NCBI GenBank assembly: GCA_003661775.1
Contig: QMWT01000063.1
Location: forward strand, 1-6,133
From: Thermoprotei archaeon
GTDB taxonomy: Archaea > Thermoproteota > Thermoprotei_A > Sulfolobales > Ignisphaeraceae
Direction: 5' to 3'
DNA: 6,133 nucleotides
The notes under the pieces are model-generated. The model was not told the DNA's origin, ran no database searches, and worked only from the letters and a program-made list of their open reading frames with translations. A program made the translations under genes and the position numbers. This document shows, in pieces, positions 4,065-6,133 of this stretch (position 1 is its first letter; each line of letters opens with the position of its first letter).

Positions 4065-6133
4065 ATGAGGTATGTCAAGACAGTAGAACAAATATTGAAG
4101 ATAATGAGCAACCCAGCACAGATAAGGAACATCGGTATAATTGCCCACGTAGATCACGGTAAAACCACTACTACGGACAGCCTACTTGCGGCTGCAGGTC
4201 TAATATCGCCAAGGCTAGCAGGTCAACTGCTAGCACTAGATTATCTCGACGTTGAGCAGCGTAGGGGCATCACTGTCAAATCGGCAAACATAAGCTTGTA
4301 CCACGAGTACGAAGGAAAGCCCTACGTCATTAACCTAGTCGATACTCCTGGGCACGTAGACTTCTCGGGGAAAGTAACTAGAAGCTTACGTATGATGGAT
4401 GGGGCTATAGTGGTTGTAGATGCGGTTGAGGGCGTAATGACGCAGACAGAGACTGTTCTTCGACAAGCTCTCGAAGAACGTGTGCGGCCGCTGCTCTACA
4501 TAAACAAAATAGATAGGCTCATTAAAGAACTTCGCATGTCTCCTGAAGAGATAATGCAGAGATTCGTGCAGATAATAAAGGAGGTCAATTCATTAATAGA
4601 GATGTACGCCGATCCCGAGTTTAAGAGGAAATGGATACTCGATCCGAAACAAGGCATGGTAGTATTCGGTTCAGCAAAAGATAGAATAGGTCTCAGTGTA
4701 CCAATGAGCCAGAGGAAAGGTGTTAAGATAGCTGATCTTATAGAGGTTTACAGAAGCGGGGATAAAGAGGCTCTCGAGGAGTTTAGACGAAAAGCCCCGC
4801 TACATGAAGCACTGCTAGACATGGTAGTAAAGTTTGTTCCAGACCCAGTAACAGCGCAGAGATACAGGATCCCCAAGATCTGGCGCGGTGATATAAACAG
4901 CGAGATAGGCCGAGCATTACTCGAAGCCGATCCTAACGGTCCTCTCGTGTTCTTCGTGTGCGACATGAGATACGATGAGCACGCTGGTTTCGTAGCTACC
5001 GGCAGAGTGTTCTCGGGTACCGTTACTACGGGACGAGAAGTGTGGTTGGTCAACAGCAGAGCCAAACAACGTATATTGCAGGTAAGCTTGTACATGGGAC
5101 CCGATAGGGAGCCCGTCAACGCCATACCTGCGGGCAACGTAGCTGCGCTTCTGGGTCTTGATGCTGCTCGCGCAGGAGAGACCGTTGTAGACTTATCAAT
5201 AAAGGATTCCATGGTTCCCTTCGAGAAATTGAGATACGTTTCTGAACCCGTGGTTACAGTCGCCGTAGAGCCCAAGAGAACCATGGACCTTACCAAGCTT
5301 ATAGATGCTCTGCGAAAACTCAGCATCGAAGATCCTAATCTCGTAGTGAAGATCAATGAGGAGACGGGCGAGTACTTGATATCTGGCATGGGCCATCTCC
5401 ACATAGAGATCGCCCTCACACTGCTTAAGGAGAGATTTGGTTTAGAGGTAGAGACAACTCCTCCGGTAGTAGTGTACAGAGAGGCTGCTAGAACAAGCAG
5501 TAAGATCTTCGAAGGCAAATCACCCAACAAACACAATAGGCTCTACATAAGCATCGAGCCACTGAATGAAGAGACCATAAGGTTCATCCAGGAGGGCGTG
5601 ATAACCGAGGACATGGATCCGTACAAGCGTGCCAGAATATTAAGAGATCAAGCCGGTTGGGACTATGACGAAGCCAAGCGTATATGGGCGATAGACGAAC
5701 ACATCAATGTATTTGTTGACAGGACCACTGGTGTGCAACACCTTAGAGAGGTTAGAGACACAATAATACAAGGATTTAGATTAGCTATGGCTGAAGGTCC
5801 CTTGGCCGCCGAGCCAGTAAGAGGGCTCAAGGTTATACTCCACGATGCTGTAATACACGAAGATCCAGCGCACCGCGGACCAGCACAAATATACCCAGCA
5901 GTACGCAACCCGATCTACGCTGCTATACTTACCTCCAAACCAACACTCCTAGAGCCTATACAGAAGCTCGAGATCAAGGTACCCATAGACTACATGGGCA
6001 ACATCACAGCTGTATTAACTAAGAGAAGAGGCCGCGTACTAAACGTACAGCACCTCATGGGTAACCTAGTCAAGATAATCGCCGAAGTGCCGGTAGCGGA
6101 AACATTCGATCTAGCCAACGAACTGAGAGGCGC
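4065..6133 (+). CDS. fusA: Translation elongation factor EF-2 (3' end outside window)
   Basis: This is archaeal elongation factor 2, the GTPase that drives ribosomal translocation. The frame stays open for 689 codons to the window edge; archaeal EF-2 is about 730-740 residues, so roughly 45-50 C-terminal residues are missing. The G domain has G1 AHVDHGKT (27-34), switch I RGIT (67-70), G3 DTPGH (93-97) and G4 NKID (147-150). Domain II starts near 293 (GPLVFFVCDMRYDEHAGFVA), domain IV near 466 (PPVVVYRE), and domain V near 626 (KPTLLEPIQKLEI). In domain IV, HEDPAHRGPAQ places the histidine modified to diphthamide, the target of ADP-ribosylating toxins, at residue 603 (H600 in Pyrococcus horikoshii, from memory). 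ATG 4065 gives the expected N-terminus (RYVKTVEQILKIM). No intein or frameshift is seen. A TATA-like box and palindrome precede it. Confidence 0.98.
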   Translation, partial: MRYVKTVEQILKIMSNPAQIRNIGIIAHVDHGKTTTTDSLLAAAGLISPRLAGQLLALDYLDVEQRRGITVKSANISLYHEYEGKPYVINLVDTPGHVDFSGKVTRSLRMMDGAIVVVDAVEGVMTQTETVLRQALEERVRPLLYINKIDRLIKELRMSPEEIMQRFVQIIKEVNSLIEMYADPEFKRKWILDPKQGMVVFGSAKDRIGLSVPMSQRKGVKIADLIEVYRSGDKEALEEFRRKAPLHEALLDMVVKFVPDPVTAQRYRIPKIWRGDINSEIGRALLEADPNGPLVFFVCDMRYDEHAGFVATGRVFSGTVTTGREVWLVNSRAKQRILQVSLYMGPDREPVNAIPAGNVAALLGLDAARAGETVVDLSIKDSMVPFEKLRYVSEPVVTVAVEPKRTMDLTKLIDALRKLSIEDPNLVVKINEETGEYLISGMGHLHIEIALTLLKERFGLEVETTPPVVVYREAARTSSKIFEGKSPNKHNRLYISIEPLNEETIRFIQEGVITEDMDPYKRARILRDQAGWDYDEAKRIWAIDEHINVFVDRTTGVQHLREVRDTIIQGFRLAMAEGPLAAEPVRGLKVILHDAVIHEDPAHRGPAQIYPAVRNPIYAAILTSKPTLLEPIQKLEIKVPIDYMGNITAVLTKRRGRVLNVQHLMGNLVKIIAEVPVAETFDLANELRG

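Noticed and set aside
4140..4180. Possible intein insertion at the EF-2 P-loop
   Set aside because: The G1 motif reads AHVDHGKT without interruption and the frame continues normally.
4748..5536. A 262-codon open frame on the minus strand
   Set aside because: It lies wholly inside EF-2, whose + strand translation matches the family throughout. The minus product is serine/threonine-rich low-information sequence with no recognisable domain, typical of an antisense shadow frame.
5196..5908. Two further minus-strand frames (5196-5402 and 5663-5908)
   Set aside because: Both are antisense to conserved EF-2 domains and show no family resemblance or ribosome site.
1..6133. tRNA, rRNA, CRISPR, insertion sequence or integration site
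   Set aside because: No repeat array, transposase, terminal inverted repeats or tRNA-like fold was seen; gene density and product families are those of a core chromosomal region.

Overview
The window reads as chromosomal DNA of a hyperthermophilic crenarchaeon (Thermoproteota). The evidence is an archaeal exosome subunit, a zinc-ribbon L37Ae, an archaeal Brix protein, a KEOPS Pcc1 subunit, prefoldin beta, a short helicase-less XPF nuclease and an archaeal EF-2, together with matches to the archaeal anti-Shine-Dalgarno (GGTGAT, AGGTGA) and frequent TTG/GTG starts. The EF-2 and XPF sequences look most like Desulfurococcales, perhaps Pyrodictiaceae-like. That placement is from memory of the family and was not computed. 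All nine genes lie on the + strand and gene density is very high. No stretch over 300 bases lacks a gene; the longest gaps are about 50 bases.

Positions 2-1508: the tail of the archaeal exosome superoperon. It holds the C-terminal half of rrp42 (exosome ring), rpl37ae, a TTG-start Brix-domain ribosome-biogenesis gene, and pcc1 (tRNA t6A-forming KEOPS complex), which overlaps the Brix gene by 13 bases. The small RNA polymerase gene rpoP, often found beside rpl37ae in archaea, is not in the 51-base gap.

Positions 1509-4010: prefoldin beta, preceded by a TATA-like element, then a DUF3194 gene, a DHH/DHHA1 phosphoesterase and an XPF-type structure-specific nuclease. The last three are packed by overlaps of about 32, 62 and 4-7 bases, with TTG or GTG starts that have Shine-Dalgarno matches upstream. 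They look translationally coupled, and the last two form a possible nucleic-acid-processing pair.

Positions 4011-6133: a short intergenic region with an A/T-rich TATA-like box and a nested palindrome, then EF-2, which is cut by the window end about 45-50 residues before its expected C-terminus. It carries all GTPase motifs seen in the family and the diphthamide histidine region.

The content is conserved housekeeping: RNA turnover, ribosome assembly, tRNA modification, protein folding, repair and translation. I see no mobile element, CRISPR array, tRNA or rRNA, and no clearly new system. The points most worth a second look are the coupled DUF3194-DHH-XPF block, the palindrome at the EF-2 start, and the uncharacterised DUF3194 protein.
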